This document shows positions 21,414 to 31,422 of a stretch of DNA of 64,000 bases, piece after piece. How positions within the stretch are numbered: the first letter of the stretch is position 1; each line of letters opens with the position of its first letter. The DNA is from Macrophomina tecta (taxonomy: Eukaryota > Ascomycota > Dothideomycetes > Botryosphaeriales > Botryosphaeriaceae). Made by a program: the position numbers and the translations under genes. Below the pieces are notes generated by a model. It had not been told where the DNA came from. It did not search any database and worked only from the letters and a program-made list of their open reading frames with translations. The stretch is from the NCBI GenBank assembly GCA_024180945.1, contig JAKSGN010000023.1, positions 682,001-746,000 of the forward strand, in the 5' to 3' direction.

Positions 21414-22265
21414 TGTCGAAAGTCGGGTGGATCTCTTGGTCCGTTCATGTCGAGGTCAGAAGGAAAAATCGAATTTCTGCCTGTCCTTCTAACTGAAGGA
21501 GATGATGATGATGGTATTAACGTCTATCTGTACTAACTTTATAGCCAGTTTGCCTCCCATGGGGCTTGTTGACGGGTGGAGTAGCCACCTTTTCGCTGGA
21601 CAAATGAGATCCTCCGCTTCCTACCCAGTTTTTATTACAAGTCCTGCTGTACAGCCGCCTTGCTGGCCGTCCCCAGCACTCCGCGATTTAGATTCGCGGC
21701 TTAATCCGTTTGCGATGCCTCGCTTCCGGCCCGGAACACCTCTGTTGATTCAACAAGGCTTTGGAACAGAAACCACCCCGTTTGTCCGAGGAGGCCCTTA
21801 AGCTTCTCTGCCCTCGTCGCGACTCCCGGATACCCCCAGCCGGCTGCTAGGCGGCAGTCGATAAAGTGCCATTGCGCTTTCTCAGCGCCGCATTTACAGG
21901 CAAGTTTTGCCCTTTCATGCTTAAGGCGTCTGTGATATTCGGCGAAATCCCCGTGTCCCGTTCTTTCGGCTAGTAGCCGATGCAGCGTCTGCCTTGGCAG
22001 TGCTAGTTCAGGGTTCCTTCCTTTTCTTATCTTGAGGCCTAGGTGCCGGTAGGTTGGTGTTTGGTGCTCCTCCCACCAAGCCTAACTGAAGGAGAATGAG
22101 TGTCCTTAAATACATGAATCTGAAACAGTATAACCGAGGAATTGAGAACATCCGAGGAGAAGTAGAAGATCCGAGGTGTAGGGGATACCGAGGAAGGAAT
22201 CAATGTAGAGCCTAAGGAAGCAATGATAAGTGTTGCCTAAAAACACAAGGGGATTCTGGTTGGCA
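21414..22265 (-). mobile_element. solo copia-type LTR with a nested LINE
   Basis: On the minus strand it starts TGCCAACCAGAATCCCC, nearly the start of the Copia-1 LTR, and ends TTTCGACA like it. It shares GGCAGAAATTCGATT and TTCTGACCTC with Copia-1. After removing the nested LINE and one duplicate it is about 259 bp. No internal retrotransposon sequence remains, so it is a solo LTR. The 5-bp flanks (CTTAG and GATAG) do not match well. Confidence 0.75.
21503..22081 (-). mobile_element. 5'-truncated LINE with (ATC)n tail
   Basis: Flanked by a 14-bp target duplication CTAACTGAAGGAGA (21489-21502 and 22082-22095). On the minus strand an open frame reads HLGLKIRKGRNPELALPRQ, RLLAERTGHGDFAEYHRR and a Cys/His cluster CKCGAEKAQWHFIDC. 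This is the C-terminal region downstream of reverse transcriptase and RNase H in fungal Tad-like LINEs. The 3' end carries ATCATCATCATC (21504-21515 on the plus strand as GAT repeats). Length 579 bp, so heavily 5'-truncated. Confidence 0.8.
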
Positions 22266-22466
22266 GATAGCTTTGACCTTCGTGGTCAACTTCACATCAA
22301 TTCGGCACTATTCTTGGTAACAAGGCCTCCGCACACGCAGTGCTCCATCACGTAAATCTTGCTACTCCGTTCTCACTCCTCCCTTGTACCCACTCAAGGA
22401 AAACCCACACGGCTTTCCTCCCTCCTTGGTATTTGGATCCTTAGAGGAAGAGGCCTGCCGTTACAC

Positions 22467-24030
22467 ACAGATGGAAAACGGTGAAGCACTGGGTCGATGT
22501 GCTGCCCAAATCGAATCCGCACGCGTGTGGTGCTACGCTCAGCTGGCCGCTCCCCGCTCATTCCCACACGGCATTAGAGCCCTATCATGCTAGCGCTAGG
22601 ATCAGAGACAGGTTTGGCCCTTTCAAACTCGCACTAGCCCCGACCCGCTTCTCGAGAACGAGTCGCGATATGCTTCGGCCTATCCGAGACGGTGAACGCA
22701 AGGATACGGACGCCCCATCGTCATGGGCAATTGCCGCATCCCCGATGAGATTGTGCATTGGCGGTCAGTTGGCTCGCGTAAAGCTGAGCGGCACAGCGGG
22801 TAGGATGTAACTTTTCGCTCCGATAGCCTGTGCCTCTCCCGGTAGAAGACCTAGTGCCAGTATGGACGCAGAGGCCTGCTCTTCTTGGCCCGTAATTCCC
22901 CACACAAGCAGGTCTCGCCCGCCGTATCAGACGACGAGTGCCGTGGAACCAGTGCGAGGTTCGAAAACTGTCTGCTTCCCCTTTTAGCGGCGTTGAAAGC
23001 ACTTGAGGGCCAACAAGTTATGCAGTGCGCTCTCCTTCCCGCGATATGCTGCCGATCAAGCAATGCATTCGCAGGCGAGCAAGAAATCACCGACCACGAG
23101 TTTGTCGAACTTACCGGCTACCGCCTGCGCGGCTCATGTGGCGGGGCTTTCTCTAATCCTCGTACTGCAATACGTAGTACTGTAGTATGTGGTGAGAAAG
23201 CCGCAGCAAGCCCCCTCCGATCATCCAAGATACCCCAAAGCGTGCGGCGCAGGGGCTCCACATCTTTAGAGCTGGGTTGCATATCGGATAGGTGAATCCT
23301 TCACCTGCCGAGACGCGCTACCAGCCATGTCAGCTGGGGTGAACTGACCCTTCCTCCCAAGTGCCACGCACATGTTCCAAGGAGTCCGCATGGGGTGGAG
23401 ACAACGTTCCATATCCAAGCACTGAATTAGCCACCCCAATACTCCTTTGGAGAAGGGAAATTCGGGCAGATTTTTACCGAGGCGGATACTTATACCCTAC
23501 TCTGACCCGGCGGACACCGAATAATATACGTGCGTGCCCCTTTAGGTTCATTTTCGCCAAGTGCATATCTATCTATGGCTCGGTCCATCTACATAACACA
23601 GTGGCTCTATCGAGTTGCTGCAACAACAAAAATAACAGCTTGCTAGTCCTATACGTTATTATCGATGACATTCTCCTCACCCTAACATGCTCTCCCAGCA
23701 CGCAGACCTTCCGTTTGCCGAGTAGAACCTTGGACGAATGGTTCCAACGCAGGTGCACGGAGCTTGTTTCCGCTCTTAGCGACTCCCTTCTCAGTAATCT
23801 TCCTACCTAATATTCCGTGGTTCTGGGTATCGGCGCCCTTAGATGGGATCACATCAAGAAATCGGACATGAACACGTCACCAAACGCTGATTAGACAGAT
23901 CAATAGCATGCATTTTAAGTTCCCTTTTCGCCACATGACTTGCTATTCCTTAAACTACTCTGAGGCCTAATTAACCAGAATAGCAGTTACAGACAAAGTA
24001 AAAAGGAGGAACATAGTGATCTAAAGATCG
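22467..24030. other. no firm gene
   Basis: Frames 22885-23295 and 23361-23810 (plus) are open without ATG context, family or splice support. A small inverted motif around the TACTGCAATACGTAGTACTG stretch near 23163 is the only local structure noticed. Confidence 0.4.
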
Positions 24031-25389
24031 CTATTGCCAAGGAAATGTAGTAGGAGGCTTGATGAGAAAAGAGCAGCGGTCGTCATCCATGAATGGATTG
24101 ATGTAATTGAATGTTTCACGCAATAGCCGTTGGCCTTCGTGCAACACCGAATCCAGGCCAAATGTATCGGCCTCATCAAGCTCTTCTTTAAGTTCATCGG
24201 CGCCCTCAACACGTCCCTTCGTGCCATAAATGACGTCATACGTGCTTTGGACTATCCCATCATGTGTCTGAAGTTGCAAAAATGTCTCAGGAACCATACC
24301 GGATCCAAATTTATCCCAATTCCAGTCTCGCAGAGCCCTCAAGGCGTGATATACCTTGGGGTTAGTTGGCTCTAGCAAGAAAACCGCTTCTTGGTGATCC
24401 TCTATCAGCCGCTGAAGGATTATACTAGATGCCAACTTGGAGCCGAAGTCGGAGGTGCAGCAGAGGGTCCATAGAATGTTCATCCGAATTTGCTGGACGA
24501 TGTTTTCAAGCTCGCGAACGTTGGCGGTAACAGAGTCTCGGAGGTCGTTAGACAGGCGGCCTAAGCCTGTCTTCGTGGCGTGAAATCGTCTTACGATCTC
24601 CACCATTGCCATGCGAAAAACTTCTTCACGCTTGAGACTATATCCTATCTCAAGAATTGAGCATTGATCATTCCGTAACATGTCATTCTCAACGACTGCA
24701 TTCAGCAAATGTCCGTCGAAATTGAATTTGACAGAATCGGCAGCCTCGTAACGTGCGAGAAGTATGGCGATGTCGGCCCAAAAACTTGATTCTCTCGCCT
24801 TGAAGGACATCCGGAGCGTTGACAAGTCCAAGCAGATAAGCTCGAGCAGGCTTTTGTGTGCTTCAAGGGAATCTTTGGCCTCGGAGTCATCCATATCCTG
24901 CGGTTGGGTACGGCTATCGTCGAGGTCCGCTCCCTGGCAGATATGATTTGTCATTAAAGGCCTCACTGAGAGGGAGAGGGGAGCCTATATACCTCACTTG
25001 GGAGCAGCCACCAAGATGACCAATCTTCGGGATCATTCTTAGCCGTAAACGAGAATTGCTTGGGGAACTCCTCCAAGGTAAATTTCGCAAAGTTACCCGA
25101 ATGCATCTCGGAGCTGCTGCCTGCGCACTCTGATGGTGAGCGTGCCCAGTAGAATGGATACCTCATGGTCTTCAAGCTCTGTGTTCGAGACGGTAGACAC
25201 CGCATTGTTGCGTGATCTGGTGGGTGTGCTCGGGACTGCGGGTACCCCCTCGTCTTCGGGCTCGGTACGTCTGCGCTTCAACTTGTCGGCCGACGTGGAT
25301 TGAGGCTCGGAGCTGCGGTCCTCTAGTGGCTCAGAATGACAGCGCTTGGGGGACATGTCACTCAGAGAATGGCGGCGCTTGGGAGGCAT
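24031..25389 (-). CDS. hypothetical protein, probably three exons
   Basis: A long 3' exon (24938-24031) encodes a leucine-rich helical protein. It joins in phase 0 to a middle frame (about 25094-24998) through a 59-nt intron (24997-24939; GTATAT donor, CTGCCAG acceptor). The first frame starts at ATG 25389 with repeated PPKRRHSLSDMSPKRCHSE and a basic KLKRRR patch. The first/second exon junction could not be resolved. The general plan (basic disordered start, then a stretch like EDHEVSILLG, then helices such as SILEIGYSLKREEVFRMAM) recalls fungal BTB/POZ-type proteins, but the resemblance is weak. Confidence 0.5.
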
Positions 25390-26977
25390 GTCGCTCAGTA
25401 AAGGTTTGGTGATTAAAATGTAGAAGATTGCTGGAGGGGTTTCAAGTATAGGAGCACAGGGAACAAGCCGAGAGGCATCTCTTAAATGTTATAATTGATG
25501 TTTTCACTGTCCGTCGGCGAGGAGCAGCGGTGAGCGACAGAGCACTAGAAGAGGAAGAAATGCATCGTGCTTTGTCAATACACTCCCGGTCAATGTTCCA
25601 TGGTATGGGGACATGGAAGCCCTAGCATTGAGGCCCGCTTTTCGTCTCTAATTTCTCTTAGTAAAAAAGTCGCGAGGCTGGACCAGTTAGCGATCTTGCG
25701 TAGCCAGCGAGGTCGCAGTCTCGACGCGAGAAGACCCGCAGTAGCTTCGAATATGTTTTATACTGAGCTCGACTATTTGCGGAGGAAGCGCATACGTGAG
25801 TATTCCAGCTGAGTGTTGCACTATCTTCTCGCCCGCCTCTTGGTATGTGCTAGCCTAAGTCTCAAAAAAGGGGGATTGTACTTGTCGCTGTGGCTGCATT
25901 CCAGATTCTAAGAACGCAATAGGGGATGGATGCACAGATACATAAGAGGTTGCATAGTATTGCATGTAGCGCATAAAAGGTTGTGTACCTATGTTTTCAC
26001 CCTTCCGTTTCATGCCTCCCGAGGGGCCAAAGGACGACGTGGCATCATCTCCGTTTCATCGGGTATTGTTACTGCTCTCCTCTGGGTAGGTGGGCACCGC
26101 TTGCTCGATGAGCACTATCAGCTGGCCCACGAATGCACCCCACTCAGGCGCAGCACCGGTTACGAAGCCGATGGCTTGGCTACGGTCGCGTCTTTCGAAC
26201 CCTCCGGGATTAACCGGTCAATTGGCCCTCTTCGAACGCCATCGCCTTGCTCGTTGATCCATATCAGTCCATGTTTGTGCCTGTCTCACCTGTCTGTGCT
26301 CACTTGGCTCCCAGCGCCCGCTTGACGTAGGGCTCCAATGGTCCCGCACAGACGGACATGTATCACCTCAGCAACGGCCATGATGCCCCGCGTATGATTG
26401 GCTTACTTGTACGCGGAGGTGGCGGGCCACTGAGAGCAGCAACGATGCATGCGGGCTGTGAAGGGGGACAATAAAGCGCTGCGCAAGCACAGGCAGAGGG
26501 CAAGCTTACGCTGGCGTGAGCACGGCCAACATGTTCGCCACATTATCTGTAGCGTCACAGAAACGCAAGAGTTGATGACACCCGCCCGCTCAGAAGGGTA
26601 AGACGGCCGCCAATCGACATGGACCTCGACGAACCAGATATTCGGCAACGGCCAACGGGCGCGCAACCCGGCTTGAGTATCACTCGATCGAGGTCGTAAA
26701 TTGCTCGTGTAATGATTGCGGTGCCCATGGAGTCGGGAATGCCCGGCTAAACAATCGCTAATTTGCTAGGGGCATTGTTTTTTTGGAATTTTTTTTTTTA
26801 TTTTTAGAAGGCGTTATTGACCCTTGGAAGGCAGGAGATGTCGGTCCATAGCATGTTCAAGCTTACAGGCCCCAGCAAAGTGAGCCTTGCCGCGGAATCT
26901 TGTGGGACTCTGGTCGGCCAACGTGGTTACCACATCAAACAGACACGGAACAACACCAGGTGGGCGCAACATGTTCT
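25390..26977. other. no firm gene
   Basis: Open frames 25567-25812 and 25930-26325 (plus) and 26403-26666 (minus) lack start context and family. A T-rich run lies at 26778-26807. Nothing else supported. Confidence 0.4.
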
Positions 26978-27076
26978 GACAAGGTGGGTCCAGAGTAGCT
27001 TTGCAAAGTTGACAAGGTGGGTCCAGGGTACCTTTGCAAAGTTGACAAGGTGGGTCCAGAGCAGGTTTGCGAAGTT
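26978..27076. repeat. 33-bp tandem repeat, three units
   Basis: Three consecutive 33-bp units (26978-27010, 27011-27043, 27044-27076) begin GACAAGGTGGGTCCAG and differ at a few positions. Partly related sequence precedes them (CAGGTGGGCGCAAC). Because 33 is a multiple of three, frames stay open across them on both strands: plus gives TRWVQSSFAKL-type 11-mers within 26817-27236, minus gives LDPPCQLCKAT-type units within 27095-26814. Neither reading has a recognised family, so coding is unproven. Confidence 0.8.
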
Positions 27077-27370
27077 GGCACATTGGTTCGTGCATGGGCC
27101 CGCTGCCAACTCAGTGGATCGCCGGTTCACCTACCGAGTTCTCATACACTCAGGATATCCGCACGGAATTGCTTCCCCTGCAAGTCGCAACGAATCCATT
27201 GCAGGCAGGGTCTCTTCTTTGGCCCCCATGTGCTGATACCCTGTAGGTGCATGTCGACAGGGCGGTGAGAGCCGAATGAGAGAGATGCTTAAATCAGGGT
27301 CTGGCCGGAGCAATCTTCTCCAGCCATTTTGCGCCACCACGCACGTTCTTTACCTCTCCCCTCAAAAAAA

Positions 27371-28896
27371 ATGCGCCACTCAACAATAACCATTAGGCTT
27401 TTGTCCGACCCCGCGCCGGGAGATGCCGCCCATCCGGCTGAAGTTCAAGTTTGCAATCCATTCTTCCTCACCAGGCGTCAATGCAGAGAGCTGGAAAACA
27501 TCATCTCAAAGCTGAAAAACCTCATCACTGAAGGCAACAAACTGCAGGAGTTAAAGGAACGCTTGCATATGAGCATGACGGCCTACAGCTTGGGAGAGTT
27601 TGCCCGCGACAAGACCCGACTATCCAACCTGAATTCTTACTTGGACCATTACGACCGCTCTCTCTGCGGTGCACAAAACCCGAGCTTCAACATCAAGGCA
27701 TTTGTCCTCGCATCTCTTAGCAATAACCATTGGATCCTCGTCCACAAGTACAAACAAGAATTTTGGGCTTGGGCAATGGAAGAACTTGCCGACGTTGCGG
27801 AACCCCCCGCGAATTGGTTGCGTCTTCTGTTGAAGCGAGTCGGAAAACTGCGTGAGATCGCGATAGACAAAGACGTACCCTTTTCTCAGAACTTCGAGGA
27901 CTTAAAGAAGGTGAAAAGCATATCCGTTCTCTACCGACTCTAGCTGATGTTTGAAAGATTCAGAGAATGTGCTCAAGGCCGTCTACCGTCGGAAAGTTGA
28001 TTTGTCTCGCTCGTCTTCCGTCCTGGAGACCGCATCCTCCTCACCGAGGATAGAAACTGCTCAGGTTCGTCATCAGCAGCAGCCCGTGTCGAGCCCTCCG
28101 ATCACTAGCACAGTCACTGCGCCACAAGCCGCGAACATGTCACGCCGGGAGAGTTCTTTCCAGAGCCCAACGCCGGCCCACGGATATCTCTCATTTCGCG
28201 ATAGCCCAGCTCATGACGGAACACAAGGAGAGTCCGCGAACACACAAGGTCGACTAAAGAGGCGTAGGACAGAAGGAAGCTTTGAGCACGCCGCAGAAAG
28301 TGATCCAAGTGAGTGTCCCGGAACGAGGTCTCTCCAACATTAACGGGCTCGTAACCAGTGATGGAAGCACAACAACCTGCACCAAGAGTCACTCAGGTCG
28401 GGCAGGAACCTTCTCTTTCGAATGAGCGTGGACGGTCCATTGCTGCCGAGTCTCCGCGCACTCACGCCGTGTCTCGAGACCATGCTCTGAGGCAGCTTGC
28501 AACTAGCGAGCGGGCCTCGGAACGAAACTCTCAGACCGCCTCTCACACGCCCATGTTCCAGCAGCAATTCGACGGCGTGACACTTCACCCAGTAAGTGGT
28601 CCAGCGGTGACCACTGGTTGGCATGTGGCTGCGCATGGATACGATACCGTTGGTGCTCCATGCAACCACGAGGCTTTTCGAGAGTCATATGATACAGCGC
28701 AATATGCCAACGCTATGCCGGCGACTGGGCGTAAGTTGCACCTAGGACTGTTCCAGAGCGGTACGCTGATACACTGTCGTCAGAAAGCTTGGTAGCGCAG
28801 AGGACACATTTCGATGCAGGGTATCCGGCCGCGGGTGGGTTTCCTCGAAGTGTTCGTGCGCCGGTGCTAAAGGGATTGCAGGTTACGAACGAATGA
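27371..28896 (+). CDS. hypothetical nuclear-type protein, 455 aa, four exons
   Basis: Exons 27371-27910, 27966-28308, 28359-28730 and 28784-28896; introns of 55, 50 and 53 nt with donors GTGAAA, GTGAGT and GTAAGT. Each junction agrees in phase and the last exon ends in TGA at 28894-28896. The first 180 residues are helical and charged with an FNIKAFVLASLSNNHW segment. Residues 190-330 are Ser/Pro/Gln-rich with a basic LKRRRTEGS signal. The remainder is low complexity. The first intron's weak donor and CAGAG acceptor are the least certain point. No known domain. Confidence 0.7.
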
Positions 28897-28938
28897 GCGG
28901 GGAGCCCGAGACCCTGATCAATGCCTTTGTGAATACTA

Positions 28939-29673
28939 TCACGCGCTCCTACGGAAATACCATGCCCATGCATAGTCCGCGGCGTTCGAGCTTTGGAACG
29001 CAATGACGGTATCCATCTCGGACATCTTGGGGCCCACGGCGATGATGCTTCCAGCCACGGCTTTCTCTATATCTATTCCTCCCTTCCTTATCAAAGCCAT
29101 CCTACCGAGAGGCACGCGGCATGTGAACATGGCGAGTCTATCGGGCGGCCATTCTTTTGGCGGCTCCTTCGGCGATTCGAGTATGACATTTGCGTTTTTC
29201 GGGAGCGAGGTGGGTTCCGGAGCAAGAGTAAGTTGGGTCGCGTTAGGCTTAGCCAGAGGCAAATGTCGAACTTCGAGAACGTCGAAGTTTTCCTTAAGAA
29301 AGTTGGCGTTTGCTGTCAGCGTATGTAGTGAAGCTGCAAGGAACCGGGGCGCACTATTCCCAGCCGACGGGCGGCTTCCCTCGCGAGATTGTCGTCCGAG
29401 CCCTCCCCGGGCCTGACTATCGTGTAGCTGGGCGGCATGGCAGAAACGAGCGTCGGTCGAGGGCGTTATGTTCCTCGGTCGCAAGAAAGTTTGACGTGCG
29501 AGAGGCCCGCGTGACGTGTCAGCCTTGCGCCGACGTTGCGGCGGTGAGCGGTAAAGTGCCGACGAGCCGCAGACACGTGCACGGAGCACCGAGGCAGCGT
29601 GCCGGGCTCGCCGCGGGCCGGGCGCACAGAGAGAGGAGGAACATTTTGTAGCTTTCAGCAGGGTTCGCAGCAT
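28939..29673 (-). CDS. hypothetical protein, 244 aa
   Basis: Frame from ATG 29673 to a stop at 28939; GC-rich. The N-terminal 110 residues are Arg/Ala/Ser-rich, and the C-terminal half is better composed (NFDVLEVRHLPLAKPNATQL, then GGIDIEKAVAGSIIAVGPKM). The overlapping plus-strand frame at 29003-29416 is also open, but its composition is less protein-like. The gene lies tail-to-tail with the four-exon gene, 42 bp apart. Function unknown, and a conserved C-terminal domain with a non-coding GC-rich 5' part is possible. Confidence 0.4.
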   Translation of the reverse strand: MLRTLLKATKCSSSLCAPGPRRARHAASVLRARVCGSSALYRSPPQRRRKADTSRGPLARQTFLRPRNITPSTDARFCHAAQLHDSQARGGLGRQSREGSRPSAGNSAPRFLAASLHTLTANANFLKENFDVLEVRHLPLAKPNATQLTLAPEPTSLPKNANVILESPKEPPKEWPPDRLAMFTCRVPLGRMALIRKGGIDIEKAVAGSIIAVGPKMSEMDTVIAFQSSNAADYAWAWYFRRSA

Positions 29674-29790
29674 TGGAAGCAATTAGTTCTCGTAGTTCGT
29701 GATAAGAGGATGATTTCTACGGAGAGACAAGAAACGCTACTGCTACGTATTGAATCATCAACCCTTCTTTGAGCGCTTGATGGCCCGTGA

Positions 29791-30117
29791 TCAGGGCATC
29801 GGAAGCCCGGTTCCCAGCGTCGCCGCGGCCCCATCTCCCGCCATGTCCACTCGCGGATGCCGACGCTTCTGGCTACGAGAGAGCGCCGCTCTCCAGATCC
29901 CGAGAAAGGTCTGTCTGCTCAGCCTTCGCAAGGCGTTGGTACCAGCATTAGAAGGGATGCCGTCGATTGCCGAGAAGATCTTCTCCAGATAGTATGGTGC
30001 GAAGATCTCGAAGTCATTCTTCGTGGACTGGTAGACGTTGAATCTGTCCTTACCTTCGCACGCGGCAAAATAGAACCGGTCGATAATGCGACGGTTATAG
30101 TGAATTTTCCCCGACAT
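29791..30117 (-). CDS. hypothetical protein, 108 aa, possibly 5'-truncated
   Basis: ATG at 30117, stop at 29791. The protein has a natural-looking N-terminal half (DRFYFAACEGKDRFNVYQST) and a basic C-terminus (SRSQKRRHPRVDMAG). The frame stays open upstream into the SINE-like repeat at 30150, so the original 5' end may have been replaced by that insertion. No recognised family. Confidence 0.4.
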   Translation of the reverse strand: MSGKIHYNRRIIDRFYFAACEGKDRFNVYQSTKNDFEIFAPYYLEKIFSAIDGIPSNAGTNALRRLSRQTFLGIWRAALSRSQKRRHPRVDMAGDGAAATLGTGLPMP

Positions 30118-30149
30118 AGTGCCCGGATAGCTAGATGTTACGGACCTAC

Positions 30150-30295
30150 CTGTATATAGAGTTGTTGGGGCACGATCAGCCACCAGGCTGATCATTGCTG
30201 AACCTTTTGTCGACTGGGAGTCGACGGGGGTTGGCCGAATGGTCTTACGCGCCGACTGAAACCCAACACGGTCGGGTCCGTCGTAACACTAGACC
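30150..30295 (+). repeat. SINE-like repeat S1, copy 2
   Basis: Starts CTGTATATAGAGTT. Hairpin GATCAGCC-ACCA-GGCTGATC at 30174-30193, then TTTTGTCGACTGG, then the A-box-like TTGGCCGAATGGTCTTACG, then a B-box-like GGTCGGGTCCG about 45 nt later, ending GTAACAC. The spacing of A- and B-like boxes is close to that of a tRNA-type polymerase III promoter. This is the best-preserved copy. Confidence 0.6.
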
Positions 30296-30327
30296 GCGCT
30301 GTGGTTGTACGAGATGGAGAATGCCAG

Positions 30328-30580
30328 GTGTAACGAGCGGGCCTCTACCTCTAAGGATCCAAACACCAAAGAGGGAGAAAACCTGTCGAGGGGTTTTCCT
30401 TGAGTGGGTACAAGAAGAGGGTGGGAACAAGTAGAATACGTGACAAGACTGAGCACTGCGTGCGAAGGCCGTGTTACCAACAAGTACACTGAATTGTTGT
30501 GAAGTTGACCACGTCGGTCAAAGCTAGCTAAGGAGTGTGGTTTATATACAAGTAGGAAAGTGTATACAATCTAGGTGAAG
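30328..30580 (-). repeat. R1-end module, copy E
   Basis: Inverted relative to copy D. Contains GGTCAACTTCACA, GGCCTTCGCACGCAGTGC, TTTGGTGTTTGGATCC and the GTGTAACG terminus. It lacks the coding part of R1, so the roughly 200-bp module exists independently of the gene. It continues through CTAAGGAGTGTGG into sequence also present beside copy D. Confidence 0.7.
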
Positions 30581-30592
30581 CCGTTGTATGTC

Positions 30593-30616
30593 CGGCACAC
30601 AAGGTTCTGTGTGCCG
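30593..30616. repeat. perfect 9-bp hairpin
   Basis: CGGCACACA - AGGTTC - TGTGTGCCG. It lies between the R1-end module and the LINE tail. Purpose unknown. Confidence 0.6.
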
Positions 30617-30639
30617 TCTCTTGAGGGCACCCTGTGCCG

Positions 30640-31067
30640 TTGATGATGATGATGATGATGATTTATACACCCCGTCGGCCTCCGCAGGCCATAGGGACAA
30701 GGAACGCTAATCTACGCTAATCTACATTAGGATCCCCGTTCATTCAAGGCCCAGCACGCTGGATACAGAGAAACTATCCCTTCTCTCCCATCCAACGATC
30801 GAAAACCTAGATGCAAATGAAAGTACGACTCGAGGAAGCTGGACGAAACGCAAGAAATGAAAGAAAGGAAACGTGAAAGTAGAGCTATCCTTCATAAACC
30901 CCTCGTGCCATCCCCTTCTAGACCACTTCTCGAGTGCTGTCAGTCCCTGTAACGGCGTGACGGCTGGTTGGAGAAGGGATCGATTTGTTTAGAGAAGGAC
31001 TGAGCTCTCAGCCTTAGGTTGCAATCAATCTTCCAGTAGCCAAAGCAAAGGCTGCTGTTGCTTTGAC
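30640..31067 (-). mobile_element. LINE 3' end with (ATC)n tail
   Basis: On the minus strand the sequence runs from a LINE C-terminal reading (KATAAFALATGRL followed by a stop) through about 380 bp of 3' UTR to a run of ATC triplets (30640-30662 on the plus strand as GATGATG). It aligns with 58960-59370, which encodes KATAVFALATGRLVATRD and shares the AAGGAACGCTA and GTGTAT motifs in the UTR. Heavily 5'-truncated; the hAT element starts at its broken end. Confidence 0.7.
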
Positions 31068-31098
31068 CAGTGGTGTATTTGGTATTGAAAAGCCCCTG

Positions 31099-31130
31099 TC
31101 AATATCCTCAATACATATTGAGGATATTGA
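31099..31130. repeat. 15-bp perfect inverted repeat in the hAT left end
   Basis: TCAATATCCTCAATA - CA - its exact reverse complement. A shorter one (TCAATATG-GTGT-CATATTGA, 34021-34040) lies at the right end. Both use the CAATAT core that recurs through the subterminal regions, suggesting transposase-binding sites. Confidence 0.75.
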
Positions 31131-31422
31131 GAATATTGCATTCAAGCACTCGCTACCCAGGAGAACTCCGTGTTGTGGTTCATGACTTAAGTGGCAATGT
31201 TGCCGCTCGAAGTCTCTAGAAGCAGCTGGAACATAATAGAAGGTGGCAAAAGAATTGTCCAGAGAAAGGTGTAAAATGATGGGTTGAGTCCGTAGACAAC
31301 AGAACAAGTCTTACCCCGTGTTTTACAACACTCCGGAGTCACAGACTTTTCGTTTGTCAGAGTTTTCGCACACTGTGCATATAACTAAGGATTAACGCAA
31401 TTACTCCACTACCACGTCCAAT

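Larger units (their letters stand above)
21355..22466. repeat. R1-end module, copy D, interrupted by an LTR
   Basis: The two parts, 21355-21413 and 22266-22466, are contiguous in the uninterrupted copy E (30328-30580, inverted), which serves as an approximate empty site. The shared module runs from CCACACTCCTTAG through TTGACCTTCGTGGTCAAC to GTTACAC. Copy E reads CCTTAGCTAGCTTTGACC where copy D carries the 850-bp LTR plus LINE. Confidence 0.7.

Noticed and set aside
26814..27095. Cys/Pro-rich minus-strand frame across the 33-bp repeats
   Set aside because: It exists because the repeat unit is a multiple of three and lacks stops on that strand; no start context or family.
29003..29416. Plus-strand 137-codon frame with a signal-peptide-like start
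   Set aside because: Overlaps the minus-strand frame 28939-29673, whose composition is more protein-like; both being open reflects high GC content.
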